Positions 6,124 through 13,617 of a DNA stretch of 13,617 nt are shown one piece after another. The DNA is from Alphaproteobacteria bacterium (GTDB taxonomy: Bacteria; Pseudomonadota; Alphaproteobacteria; Rhodobacterales; Rhodobacteraceae): NCBI GenBank assembly GCA_003694465.1, contig RFKM01000370.1, positions 1-13,617 on the forward strand, given 5' to 3'. The position numbers and the translations under genes are program-made. The notes under the pieces were generated by a model. It saw nothing but the letters and a program-made list of their open reading frames with translations, was not told the origin of the DNA and searched no databases. The first letter of the stretch is position 1; each line of letters begins with the position of its first letter.

Positions 6124-7287
6124 ATGTTCCACGCGACAATGACTTTCGATCTCGGAGACGACGTGAATGCCCTGCGCGAGACGGTGCATCGCTGGGCGCA
6201 GGAACGGGTGAAGCCGATGGCCGCCGAGATCGACCGGCGCAATGATTTCCCCGCCGAGCTCTGGCGCGAGATGGGCGAGCTGGGCCTGCTCGGCATCACC
6301 GTGCCCGAGGAAGACGGCGGCGCGGGCATGGGCTACCTCGCCCATGTGGTGGCCACCGAGGAAATCGCCCGCGCCTCGGCCAGCGTCTCGCTCTCCTACG
6401 GCGCTCATTCCAACCTCTGCGTCAACCAGATCCGCCGTAACGGCACGCCCGAGCAGCGGGCGAAATACCTGCCGAAGCTGATCTCGGGCGAGCATGTCGG
6501 CGCGCTGGCGATGTCGGAGGCCGGCGCCGGCTCGGACGTGGTCTCGATGAAACTGCGGGCCGAGAAGCGCAACGGCTATTACGTGCTCAATGGCACCAAG
6601 TTCTGGATCACCAACGGCCCCGATGCCGATACGCTCGTCGTCTATGCCAAGACCGACCCCGACGCAGGGCCCAAGGGCATCACCGCCTTCATCGTCGAGA
6701 AGACCATGAAAGGGTTTTCGACCTCGGAGCATTTCGACAAGCTGGGGATGCGCGGCTCGAACACCGCCGAGCTGATCTTCGAGGATGTCGAAGTGCCGTT
6801 CGAGAACGTGCTGGGCGAAGAGGGCAAGGGGGTGCGGGTGCTGATGAGCGGGCTCGACTATGAGCGCATCGTGCTTTCGGGCATCGGCACCGGCATCATG
6901 GCCGCCTGCATGGACGAGGTGATGCCCTATGTCGCCACGCGCGAGCAGTTCGGCCAGCCGATCGGGAATTTCCAGCTCATGCAGGGCAAGATCGCCGACA
7001 TGTATACCAAGATGAACTCGGCCCGGGCCTATGTCTACGAGGTGGCCAAGGCCGCCGACCGGGGCGAGGTGACGCGGCAGGACGCCGCCGCCTGCGTGCT
7101 CTATGCTTCGGAAGAGGCGATGGTGGTGGCCCATCAGGCGGTGCAGGCGATGGGCGGCATGGGCTTCATGAACGAAACCCCGGTGAGCCGGATTTTCCGT
7201 GACGCGAAACTCATGGAAATCGGCGCGGGAACTTCCGAGATCCGCCGCATGCTCATCGGTCGCGAGCTGATGGCGGCGATGCGCTGA
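6124..7287 (+). CDS. liuA: Isovaleryl-CoA dehydrogenase
   Basis: FAD-dependent acyl-CoA dehydrogenase of 387 residues that oxidises isovaleryl-CoA to 3-methylcrotonyl-CoA, with electrons passing to electron-transfer flavoprotein. Three-domain ACAD layout: N-terminal helices, a central sheet with [10 protein letters not shown] (130-139) and FWITNG (160-165), and a C-terminal helical domain ending with a GAGTSEIRR motif at 367-375. The catalytic glutamate is E247 in GLDYER (243-248), the position used by isovaleryl-CoA dehydrogenases (E254 in human IVD). The usual position of other ACADs, next to the GT pair, is not a glutamate here. This shift is diagnostic for IVD. GGAG at 6114-6117 precedes ATG 6124. 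It is the first gene of the liu operon, behind the divergent intergenic region, and its stop overlaps the next start (TGATG). Confidence 0.94.
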   Translation: MFHATMTFDLGDDVNALRETVHRWAQERVKPMAAEIDRRNDFPAELWREMGELGLLGITVPEEDGGAGMGYLAHVVATEEIARASASVSLSYGAHSNLCVNQIRRNGTPEQRAKYLPKLISGEHVGALAMSEAGAGSDVVSMKLRAEKRNGYYVLNGTKFWITNGPDADTLVVYAKTDPDAGPKGITAFIVEKTMKGFSTSEHFDKLGMRGSNTAELIFEDVEVPFENVLGEEGKGVRVLMSGLDYERIVLSGIGTGIMAACMDEVMPYVATREQFGQPIGNFQLMQGKIADMYTKMNSARAYVYEVAKAADRGEVTRQDAAACVLYASEEAMVVAHQAVQAMGGMGFMNETPVSRIFRDAKLMEIGAGTSEIRRMLIGRELMAAMR

Positions 7288-8798
7288 TGCTTACCCGCGC
7301 CCCATATGACGCCCTGCGCGCCGGCTTTCGCTGGGCGCTGCCGGAGCGGCTGAACATGGCGGCGCAGGTGCTGGCCCATCCCGACGCCAAGGTGGCCATC
7401 GTCGAAGACGGGCGCGGCGCGCTCACTTATGGCGACCTGCGGCGCATGGCCGGCCGGCTGGCGGCGGCGCTGCTGGCGCGCGGCGTCGGGCGCGGCGACC
7501 GGGTTGGCGTGCTGCGCTCGCAGGATGGCTGGTGCGCGGCAGCGCATATCGCCATCTGGCAGATCGGGGCGATTTCGGTTCCGCTCTTCAAGCTCTTTGG
7601 CGAAGATGCACTGCGGGTGCGGCTCGAGGATAGCGGCGCGGCGCTGGTGATCACCGATGCCGAAAGCGCCGGGCGGGTGGAGACCCCCTTCGTGCCCGAA
7701 GCCGAGACCCTCCCGAACCCGCTCACCAAGATCGCCGACACCGGGCCGGAAGACCCGGCGCTGCTCATCTACACCTCCGGCACCACCGGCAAGCCGAAAG
7801 GCGCGCTCCACGGCCACCGGGTGCTGACCGGCCACCTGCCCGGCGTCGAGATGAGCCACGATTTTCTCGGCCAGCCGGGCGATGTGCTCTGGACGCCCGC
7901 CGACTGGGCCTGGATCGGCGGGCTTTTCGACGTTCTGATGCCGGGGCTGGTGCTGGGGGTGCCGGTGGTGGCGGCGCGGATGGCGAAGTTCGACCCCGCC
8001 GAATGTGCCGCCCTCATCGCCCGCCACGGCGTGCGCAACGTCTTCTTCCCGCCCACCGCGCTCAGGATGCTGAAGGCGGCGGGCACGCGCATCGAGGGCC
8101 TGCGCAGCGTCGCCTCCGGGGGCGAGCCGCTGGGGGCCGAGATGCTCGCCTGGGGGCGCGAGGCGCTGGGCGTGACGATCAACGAATTCTACGGCCAGAC
8201 CGAGTGCAACATGGTGGCCTCGTCGGCGGCCTCGCTGTTTCCGCCGCGGCCCGGTTGCATCGGCAAGCCGGTGCCGGGCTTCGAGGTCGGGGTGATCGAC
8301 GAGGAAGGGAACGAGAGTGCCGCCGAGGGCGATATCGCCGTTCGCCGGGGCGCGGCCTCGATGATGCTGCACTATTGGAACAACCCGCGGGCGACGGCCG
8401 AGAAGTTCCGGGGCGACTGGATGCTCACCGGCGACCGCGGGCTTTGGGAAGAGGGCTACCTGCGCTTCGTCGGGCGGGATGATGACGTGATCACCACCGG
8501 CGGTTACCGCGTCGGCCCGGCCGAGATCGAGGATTGCCTCGTCACCCATCCCGCCGTCGCCACTGCCGCCGTGGTCGGCAAGCCCGATCCGCTGCGCACC
8601 GAGATCGTCAAGGCCTACGTGGTTTTGAAGCCGGGCGCAGAGGCCGACGCAGCCACCCTGATCGACTGGGTCGGCACCCGCCTTTCGCCGCATCTGAAAC
8701 CCCGCGAGGTGAGCTTTGTCGATTCCCTGCCGATGACCGTGACCGGCAAGATCATCCGCAAGGAACTCAAGCGCCGCGCCGCCGAGGAGAGGCCATGA
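7287..8798 (+). CDS. AMP-dependent acyl-CoA synthetase within the liu operon
   Basis: A 503-residue adenylate-forming acyl-CoA synthetase. Core motifs are [12 protein letters not shown] at 161-172, YGQTE at 302-306, TGD at 381-383 and the C-terminal lysine K488 in PMTVTGK. The [12 protein letters not shown] segment (202-213) and overall pattern resemble the acetyl/medium-chain (ACSM-like) synthetase branch. It differs clearly from the other ligase in the window, with different motif wording and spacing, so the two are not a recent duplication. The start shares one base with the ivd stop (TGATG) and the end overlaps the carboxylase start (ATGA). There is no obvious ribosome site, so translation probably depends on reinitiation after ivd. 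Placed between ivd and the carboxylase, it most likely activates isovalerate or another short branched acid to feed the pathway. Activation of the acetoacetate end product is an alternative. Confidence 0.9.
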   Translation: MLTRAPYDALRAGFRWALPERLNMAAQVLAHPDAKVAIVEDGRGALTYGDLRRMAGRLAAALLARGVGRGDRVGVLRSQDGWCAAAHIAIWQIGAISVPLFKLFGEDALRVRLEDSGAALVITDAESAGRVETPFVPEAETLPNPLTKIADTGPEDPALLIYTSGTTGKPKGALHGHRVLTGHLPGVEMSHDFLGQPGDVLWTPADWAWIGGLFDVLMPGLVLGVPVVAARMAKFDPAECAALIARHGVRNVFFPPTALRMLKAAGTRIEGLRSVASGGEPLGAEMLAWGREALGVTINEFYGQTECNMVASSAASLFPPRPGCIGKPVPGFEVGVIDEEGNESAAEGDIAVRRGAASMMLHYWNNPRATAEKFRGDWMLTGDRGLWEEGYLRFVGRDDDVITTGGYRVGPAEIEDCLVTHPAVATAAVVGKPDPLRTEIVKAYVVLKPGAEADAATLIDWVGTRLSPHLKPREVSFVDSLPMTVTGKIIRKELKRRAAEERP

Positions 8799-10399
8799 TC
8801 CTGAAATCGCAAGTCCATGCCGGCTCCGAGGCTTTCCGGGCAAACCGCGAAGCGCACCTCGCGCTGATCGAGACCGTCCGCGAAGCCGCCGAGGCCGCGC
8901 GCCTTGGCGGCGGCGAAAAGGCGCGCGCCCGGCATGTGAGCCGGGGCAAGATCCTGCCGCGCGAACGGGTGGCGCGGCTGCTCGACCCCGGTTCGCCCTT
9001 TCTCGAGATCGGCCAGTTTGCGGCGCACGGGATGTATGACGGCGCCAGCCCCTCGGCGGGCCTGATCTGCGGCATCGGCCGGGTCTCGGGGCGCGAGGTG
9101 ATGGTGGTCTGCAACGATGCCACGGTGAAGGGCGGCACCTACTTCCCGTTGACGGTGAAGAAGCACCTGCGCGCGCAGGAGATCGCCGCGGCCAACCACC
9201 TGCCCTGCGTCTACCTCGTCGACAGCGGCGGCGCCAACCTGCCGAACCAGGACGAGGTCTTCCCCGACCGCGACCATTTCGGGCGGATCTTCTTCAATCA
9301 GGCCAACATGTCGGCCCGGGGGATCGCCCAGATCGCCGTGGTCATGGGCTCCTGCACCGCCGGGGGGGCCTACGTTCCGGCCATGTCCGACGTGACGATC
9401 ATCGTGCGCGAACAGGGCACGATCTTCCTCGCCGGCCCGCCGCTGGTCAAGGCGGCCACCGGCGAGGTGGTCAGCGCCGAAGACCTTGGCGGCGGCGACG
9501 TGCACACGCGCCTTTCGGGGGTGGCCGATTACCTCGCCGAGGACGACGCCCACGCGCTGGCGCTGGCCCGCGAAGCGGTGGCAAATCTCAACCGGGTGAA
9601 GCCCGCGCCGCTGGAGCTGCAAACGCCGGAAGACCCGCTTTACGACCCCGAAGAACTGCTCGGCGTCGTGCCCGCCGATCTGCGCACGCCTTACGACATC
9701 CGCGAAGTCATCGCCCGCATCGTCGACGGCTCGCGCTTCGACGAGTTCAAGGCCCGCTACGGCACGACGCTCGTTTGCGGTTTTGCCCATGTGATGGGCA
9801 TGCCGGTGGGCATCATTGCCAACAATGGCGTGCTGTTTTCCGAAAGCGCCGTGAAGGGGGCGCATTTCGTCGAGCTGTGCTCGCAGCGCAAGATTCCGCT
9901 GGTGTTCTTGCAGAACATCACCGGCTTCATGGTCGGCCAGCGCTACGAGGCCGGCGGCATCGCCAAGGACGGGGCAAAGCTGGTCACGGCGGTGGCAACG
10001 ACGGCGGTGCCGAAGATCACCATGCTGGTGGGCGGCTCGTTCGGGGCGGGCAACTACGGCATGTGCGGGCGCGCCTACGATCCGCGCTTCCTCTGGACAT
10101 GGCCCAATTCCCGCATCTCGGTGATGGGCGGCGAACAGGCGGCCGGGGTGCTGGCGACGGTGCGGCGCGAGGCCATCGAGCGCGCCGGCGGCAGCTGGTC
10201 GGAAGAGGAAGAAGCGGCCTTCAAGCAACCCACCATCGAGCAGTTCGAGCGCCAGTCGCACCCGCTCTATGCCAGCGCAAGGCTCTGGGACGATGGCATC
10301 ATCGACCCGCGCAAGAGCCGCGAGGTGCTGGCGCTGAGCCTGTCGGCGGCGCTCAACGCCCCCATTGCCGACACCCGTTTCGGCCTGTTCAGGATGTGA
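8795..10399 (+). CDS. liuB: Methylcrotonyl-CoA carboxylase carboxyltransferase (beta) subunit
   Basis: A 534-residue carboxyltransferase subunit of the biotin-dependent 3-methylcrotonyl-CoA carboxylase, which transfers CO2 from carboxybiotin to 3-methylcrotonyl-CoA to give 3-methylglutaconyl-CoA. Two crotonase-like halves are visible. The N-half has [19 protein letters not shown] (140-158) and [12 protein letters not shown] (186-197). The C-half has [16 protein letters not shown] (343-358), [11 protein letters not shown] (371-381) and [16 protein letters not shown] (413-428). These match MCC-beta better than the propionyl-CoA carboxylase beta family. Length is typical. ATG 8795 is chosen because GAGGAG at 8784-8789 is well spaced and the start overlaps the ligase stop as ATGA. 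The frame stays open far upstream but only as an overprint of the ligase. The alpha subunit follows after eight bases. Confidence 0.95.
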   Translation: MILKSQVHAGSEAFRANREAHLALIETVREAAEAARLGGGEKARARHVSRGKILPRERVARLLDPGSPFLEIGQFAAHGMYDGASPSAGLICGIGRVSGREVMVVCNDATVKGGTYFPLTVKKHLRAQEIAAANHLPCVYLVDSGGANLPNQDEVFPDRDHFGRIFFNQANMSARGIAQIAVVMGSCTAGGAYVPAMSDVTIIVREQGTIFLAGPPLVKAATGEVVSAEDLGGGDVHTRLSGVADYLAEDDAHALALAREAVANLNRVKPAPLELQTPEDPLYDPEELLGVVPADLRTPYDIREVIARIVDGSRFDEFKARYGTTLVCGFAHVMGMPVGIIANNGVLFSESAVKGAHFVELCSQRKIPLVFLQNITGFMVGQRYEAGGIAKDGAKLVTAVATTAVPKITMLVGGSFGAGNYGMCGRAYDPRFLWTWPNSRISVMGGEQAAGVLATVRREAIERAGGSWSEEEEAAFKQPTIEQFERQSHPLYASARLWDDGIIDPRKSREVLALSLSAALNAPIADTRFGLFRM

Positions 10400-10407
10400 G
10401 GCGCGCG

Positions 10408-12414
10408 ATGTTTCGGAAGATCCTCATAGCCAACCGGGGCGAGATCGCCTGCCGCGTCATCGCCACGGCCCACCGCCTCGGGGTGAAGACGGTGGCCGTC
10501 TATTCCGACGCCGACGCCGGCGCGCGCCATGTGCTCATGGCGGGGGAGGCGGTGCATATCGGCCCGGCGCCCGTGGCCGAGAGCTATCTGCGCGGCGAGG
10601 CGATCATCGCCGCCGCGCTCGAGACCGGGGCCGAGGCGATTCACCCCGGCTACGGTTTCCTGTCGGAAAACCCCGAATTCGTCGAGGCGGTCGAGGCGGC
10701 GGGGCTGGTGTTCATCGGCCCGACGGCAGAGGCGATCCGGGCGATGGGGCTGAAGGATGCCGCCAAGGCGCTGATGGAAAAGGCCGGCGTGCCGGTGGTG
10801 CCGGGCTATCATGGCGCCCGGCAGGAGGGGGAGTTCCTCGCCGAGGAGGCGGCGCGCATCGGCTATCCGGTGCTGATCAAGGCCCGCGCGGGCGGCGGAG
10901 GCAAGGGAATGCGGCGCGTCGACAGGCCCGAGGATTTTGCCCCCGCGCTGGAGGCGGCGCAGCGCGAGGCACAGGCGAGTTTCGGCGATCCGGCCTGCCT
11001 GATCGAGAAATTCATCGCCTCGCCCCGCCATATCGAGATGCAGGTGTTCGGCGATGGTCACGGCAATGTCGTCCACCTCTTCGAGCGCGATTGCTCTCTG
11101 CAACGGCGCCACCAGAAGGTGATCGAGGAAGCCCCCGCGCCGGGGATGACCCCCGAGCTGCGCGCGGCGATGGGGGCCGCGGCGGTGAGCGCGGCCAAGG
11201 CCATCGGCTACCGCGGCGCGGGAACGGTGGAATTCATCGTCGATGGTTCCGGCCCGCTGCGCCCCGACGGGTTCTGGTTCATGGAAATGAACACCCGCCT
11301 GCAGGTCGAACACCCGGTGACCGAGGCGATCACCGGGCTCGATCTGGTCGAGTGGCAGTTGCGCGTTGCCGCCGGCGAGGCGCTGCCGATGCGCCAGGAT
11401 GAACTGGCGATCGACGGCTGGGCCTTCGAGGCGCGGCTCTATGCAGAAGACGTGGCCAAGGGCTTTCTGCCCGCCACCGGGAAGCTCGAGCTGCTCGATT
11501 TTCCCCCACGGGTGGAATTTTCTCCCGGCGCCGTGCGCGTCGATTCCGGCGTTCGTCAGGGCGACGAGATCAGCCCGTGGTATGACCCGATGATCGCCAA
11601 GCTCATCGTGCACGGCCCGACACGGGGCGCCGCGCTCAACATGCTGGCCGCCGCTCTCGAGGCGTGCGCCATCGCCGGATCGGTTACCAACCTTTCGTTC
11701 CTGTCGGCGCTGGCCCGTCACGAGGGGTTTCGGGCGGGGTCGGTCGATACCGGGCTGATCGACCGTGACCTCGCCGCCCTGACCACCGGCGATGCCCCGC
11801 CCCCCCACGTTCTGGCGCTTGCGGCGCTGGGGGCGATGGGCCTGCTGCGCCCGGCCACCGGCTCCGATCCGTGGCGTGCCCTCACCGGCTGGCGGGCATG
11901 GGAGACGGCCGAACAGGTCTGCCGGCTCGACTTCGGCGCCGCCCGCGAGGAGATGCACGTGACCATCGCCGGCGGCGGGCGGTTCGTCGTGCGCATCGGC
12001 GAGACAGCGCTGGCGCTTTCCATCACCCCGCTTGAGGGCGACACCGTTCGCGTTGAAACCGGCGAACGGCAGCTGCGCGCCCGGGTGGTGCGCCACGGCG
12101 GCCATGTTTCGGTGTTCTGCGAGGGGCACGGGTTTACCTTTGCCATTCCCGACCCGCTTTCCGGCGCGGAAACCGACGAGGCCGGCGGCAACGAACTGCG
12201 TGCCCCGATGCCCGGGCTCGTCACCCGCGTTCTGGCGCGCGCCGGCGATGAGGCCCAGCCCGGCGCGCCGCTCGTCACCCTCGAGGCGATGAAGATGGAG
12301 CACACCCTCGCCGCCCCCCGCGCCGGCACCGTCGCCGAGGTTCTGGTCGCCCCCGGCGATCAGGTGTCCGACGGGGCGCTGCTCCTTCGGCTGGAGCCCG
12401 AAGCCGATGACTGA
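10408..12414 (+). CDS. liuD: Methylcrotonyl-CoA carboxylase biotin carboxylase (alpha) subunit
   Basis: A 668-residue biotin-carrying subunit that carboxylates its own biotin using ATP and bicarbonate. The biotin carboxylase domain spans about 1-445, starting with MFRKILIANRGEIACRV. It includes the ATP-binding lysine K158, the glycine loop AGGGGKGMR at 161-169 and the catalytic segment MEMNTRLQVEHPVTE at 292-306 (R297 corresponds to the key arginine of E. coli AccC). A linker/BT region follows (about 450-590), then a biotinyl domain with LEAMKMEH, biotin on K629. Length and domain order match MCC-alpha; propionyl-CoA carboxylase alpha is the near alternative, but neighbours settle it. The start is eight bases after the beta-subunit stop, with GAGG at 10398-10401. 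The end overlaps the lyase start by eight bases. It needs a biotin ligase encoded elsewhere. Confidence 0.95.
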   Translation: MFRKILIANRGEIACRVIATAHRLGVKTVAVYSDADAGARHVLMAGEAVHIGPAPVAESYLRGEAIIAAALETGAEAIHPGYGFLSENPEFVEAVEAAGLVFIGPTAEAIRAMGLKDAAKALMEKAGVPVVPGYHGARQEGEFLAEEAARIGYPVLIKARAGGGGKGMRRVDRPEDFAPALEAAQREAQASFGDPACLIEKFIASPRHIEMQVFGDGHGNVVHLFERDCSLQRRHQKVIEEAPAPGMTPELRAAMGAAAVSAAKAIGYRGAGTVEFIVDGSGPLRPDGFWFMEMNTRLQVEHPVTEAITGLDLVEWQLRVAAGEALPMRQDELAIDGWAFEARLYAEDVAKGFLPATGKLELLDFPPRVEFSPGAVRVDSGVRQGDEISPWYDPMIAKLIVHGPTRGAALNMLAAALEACAIAGSVTNLSFLSALARHEGFRAGSVDTGLIDRDLAALTTGDAPPPHVLALAALGAMGLLRPATGSDPWRALTGWRAWETAEQVCRLDFGAAREEMHVTIAGGGRFVVRIGETALALSITPLEGDTVRVETGERQLRARVVRHGGHVSVFCEGHGFTFAIPDPLSGAETDEAGGNELRAPMPGLVTRVLARAGDEAQPGAPLVTLEAMKMEHTLAAPRAGTVAEVLVAPGDQVSDGALLLRLEPEADD

Positions 12415-13264
12415 GAGGGTGACGATCTTCGAGGTGGGCCCGCGCGATGGGTTGCAGAACGAAAAGCGCCTGATCCCGGCGGCCGACAAGATCGCGCTGG
12501 TCGACCGGCTTTCGGACTGCGGCTTCGAAAAGATCGAGGTGACGAGCTTCGTCAGCCCGAAATGGGTGCCGCAGATGGCCGACGCCGCCGAGGTGATGGC
12601 CGGGATCGCGCGCAAGCCAGGGGTGACATACGCCGCGCTTACCCCCAACCTGCGCGGCTTCGAGGCGGCGCGGGCGGCGGGGGCCGACGAGGTGGCGATC
12701 TTCGGGTCGGCCTCGGAAGGGTTCAGCCAGAAGAACATCAACTGCTCGATCGACGAGAGCCTCGAGCGCTTTGCCCCGGTGGTGGAAGCGGCGCGGGCGG
12801 CGGGCATTCCGGTGCGCGGCTATGTCTCCTGCGTGACCGACTGCCCCTATGACGGGCCGACCCGGCCCGCCTCGGTCGCCCGAGTGGCAAGGGCCTTGTT
12901 CGACATGGGCTGTTACGAAATCAGCCTTGGCGACACCATCGGCGCCGGCACGCCCGAAACCGTGGCGCGGATGCTTGATGCGGTTCTGGACGAGCTGCCG
13001 CCCGAGCGCCTCGCCGGGCATTTTCACGACACCCACGATCGCGCGCTCGACAATATCAGGGTGAGCCTCGAACGCGGTTTGCGGGTGTTCGATGCCTCGG
13101 TCGCCGGGCTGGGCGGTTGCCCCTACGCGCCGGGAGCGAAGGGCAACGTGGCGACCGAACGGGTGGTCGCGCTGCTCGAGGAGATGGGGTTCGAAACCGG
13201 CATCGACCGCGAGGCGCTCGCCGCCGCCAGTGCCTTCGCCGCCAGCCTGAGGAGCGGGAAATGA
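12407..13264 (+). CDS. liuE: Hydroxymethylglutaryl-CoA lyase
   Basis: A 285-residue TIM-barrel lyase of the HMGL-like/DRE-TIM family that cleaves (S)-HMG-CoA to acetyl-CoA and acetoacetate, the last leucine-specific step. The N-terminal GPRDGLQNE (11-19) holds catalytic R13 and metal ligand D14. GHFHDTH (204-210) supplies metal ligands H205 and H207. The signature loop GLGGCPYAPGAKGNVATE (234-251) contains the active-site cysteine C238 and N247. These correspond to R41, D42, H233, H235, C266 and N275 of the human enzyme. The short cytosolic form without transit peptide is normal for bacteria. ATG 12407 lies eight bases inside the preceding gene and has no strong ribosome site, suggesting coupled translation. 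The stop overlaps the next start as ATGA. Confidence 0.95.
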   Translation: MTERVTIFEVGPRDGLQNEKRLIPAADKIALVDRLSDCGFEKIEVTSFVSPKWVPQMADAAEVMAGIARKPGVTYAALTPNLRGFEAARAAGADEVAIFGSASEGFSQKNINCSIDESLERFAPVVEAARAAGIPVRGYVSCVTDCPYDGPTRPASVARVARALFDMGCYEISLGDTIGAGTPETVARMLDAVLDELPPERLAGHFHDTHDRALDNIRVSLERGLRVFDASVAGLGGCPYAPGAKGNVATERVVALLEEMGFETGIDREALAAASAFAASLRSGK

Positions 13265-13617
13265 GCTATGAAACGCTTGAAATCCAACGCGATTCCAGGG
13301 GCGTTGTGACCGTCACCCTGAACCGGCCCGAGACGCGCAACGCCCTGTCGGGGCAGATGATCGACGAGCTCACCGACTTTGCCCGCACCCTTGGCGCAGC
13401 CTCCGAGATGCGGGCGGTGGTGCTCTGTGGGGCGGGCAAGGTGTTCTGCGCCGGGGGCGATCTGAAGTGGATGCAGGCCCAGATCGAGGCCGACCGCGAA
13501 ACCCGGATACGCGAGGCGCGGAAACTGGCCGAAATGCTGCGGGCACTGAACGAGATGCCGGCACCGCTGATCGGGCGCATCCACGGTGGCGCCTTCGGGG
13601 GCGGCGTCGGGCTGGCC
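13261..13617 (+). CDS. liuC: Methylglutaconyl-CoA hydratase, crotonase family (partial, cut by window end)
   Basis: The first 119 codons of an enoyl-CoA hydratase/isomerase, which run off the right edge (family length is about 260). The opening MSYETLEIQRDSRGVVTVTL is typical of crotonases, followed by NRPETRNALSG. The oxyanion-hole segments are CAGGDLKWM (about 64-72) and GGAFGGGVGLA at the very end. The CAGGDLKWM wording matches 3-methylglutaconyl-CoA hydratases, which hydrate 3-methylglutaconyl-CoA to HMG-CoA. It overlaps the lyase stop by four bases (ATGA), with TGAGGAG at 13248-13254 as ribosome site. Its presence completes the set of leucine-pathway enzymes from isovaleryl-CoA to acetoacetate. 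The second catalytic glutamate lies outside the window, so hydratase versus isomerase activity is judged from context. Confidence 0.88.
   Translation, partial: MSYETLEIQRDSRGVVTVTLNRPETRNALSGQMIDELTDFARTLGAASEMRAVVLCGAGKVFCAGGDLKWMQAQIEADRETRIREARKLAEMLRALNEMPAPLIGRIHGGAFGGGVGLA

Noticed and set aside
5582..6142. A 186-codon + strand open frame over csp and the intergenic region
   Set aside because: Its left half is antisense to csp and its right half is AT-rich promoter DNA. There is no ribosome site or recognisable motif.
8534..8794. N-terminal extension of the carboxylase beta subunit by 87 residues
   Set aside because: The added stretch overprints the 3' part of the ligase gene, is Arg-rich and unlike any carboxylase. 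ATG 8795 has a good ribosome site and gives the normal family length.
1221..8798. The two AMP-dependent ligases as a recent gene duplication
   Set aside because: Their motif wording differs (YGQGECP against YGQTE; RSKDVIISGG against [10 protein letters not shown]) and only superfamily motifs are shared, so they belong to different subgroups.
9775..10407. Extension of the carboxylase alpha subunit to 879 residues
   Set aside because: The extra 211 codons overlap the beta subunit in another frame. MFRKILIANRGE at 10408 is the canonical biotin carboxylase N-terminus.
10267..12807. An 846-codon open frame on the minus strand across the carboxylase alpha subunit and lyase genes
   Set aside because: It lies wholly antisense to well-supported genes. 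Its composition is rich in Arg, Gly, His and Ala without family motifs, as expected from GC-rich codon bias. Similar long minus-strand frames at 1194-2501, 7134-8843 and 8615-10261 are rejected for the same reason.
1..13617. tRNA or rRNA genes, CRISPR arrays, insertion sequences, phage or defence genes
   Set aside because: None was seen. No spaced direct repeats, transposase motifs or terminal inverted repeats stand out, and composition is uniform apart from the 5795-6123 intergenic stretch.

Overview
This 13.6 kb window is GC-rich, tightly packed, conventional bacterial chromosome. Codon use (strong G/C third positions), gene families and gene order suggest an alphaproteobacterium, probably of the Rhodobacterales type. 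That placement is inference from gene content; no rRNA or tRNA is present to confirm it. Almost every base is in a gene, and most neighbours overlap at stop/start codons (ATGA or TGATG).

Layout. (1) 64-3559, + strand: three overlapping or abutting genes for an SCP2-type thiolase, an acyl-CoA synthetase of the AMP-binding superfamily, and an SDR that carries the full residue set of (R)-3-hydroxybutyrate dehydrogenase. (2) 3597-5499, + strand: three genes with gaps of 37, 21 and 31 bases: a CDF zinc-type efflux transporter, a VIT1/CCC1-family iron/manganese transporter, and a 78-residue thioredoxin-fold CxxC protein. (3) 5533-5794, - strand: a CspA-family cold-shock protein with a perfect intrinsic terminator. 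(4) 5795-6123: the only sizeable non-coding stretch (329 bases). It is AT-rich, holds the divergent promoters of csp and the next operon, and contains several inverted repeats. (5) 6124-13617, + strand: a leucine/isovalerate catabolic (liu) operon in the order isovaleryl-CoA dehydrogenase, AMP-dependent acyl-CoA synthetase, methylcrotonyl-CoA carboxylase beta, methylcrotonyl-CoA carboxylase alpha, HMG-CoA lyase, methylglutaconyl-CoA hydratase. The last gene is cut by the window end.

How the parts fit. The liu operon takes isovaleryl-CoA to 3-methylcrotonyl-CoA, 3-methylglutaconyl-CoA and HMG-CoA, then splits HMG-CoA into acetyl-CoA and acetoacetate. The 3-hydroxybutyrate dehydrogenase interconverts acetoacetate and 3-hydroxybutyrate. 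A CoA ligase and a thiolase could in principle take acetoacetate onward to acetyl-CoA. The two + strand catabolic blocks may therefore be metabolically linked, but this is inference because the ligase and thiolase substrates cannot be read from sequence.

I found no mobile element, CRISPR array, tRNA, phage gene or defence system, and nothing I would call an undescribed system. The points most worth a second look are the metal-transport/redox trio behind a ketone-body operon, the substrate of the ligase inside the liu operon, and the repeats in the csp/liu divergent intergenic region.
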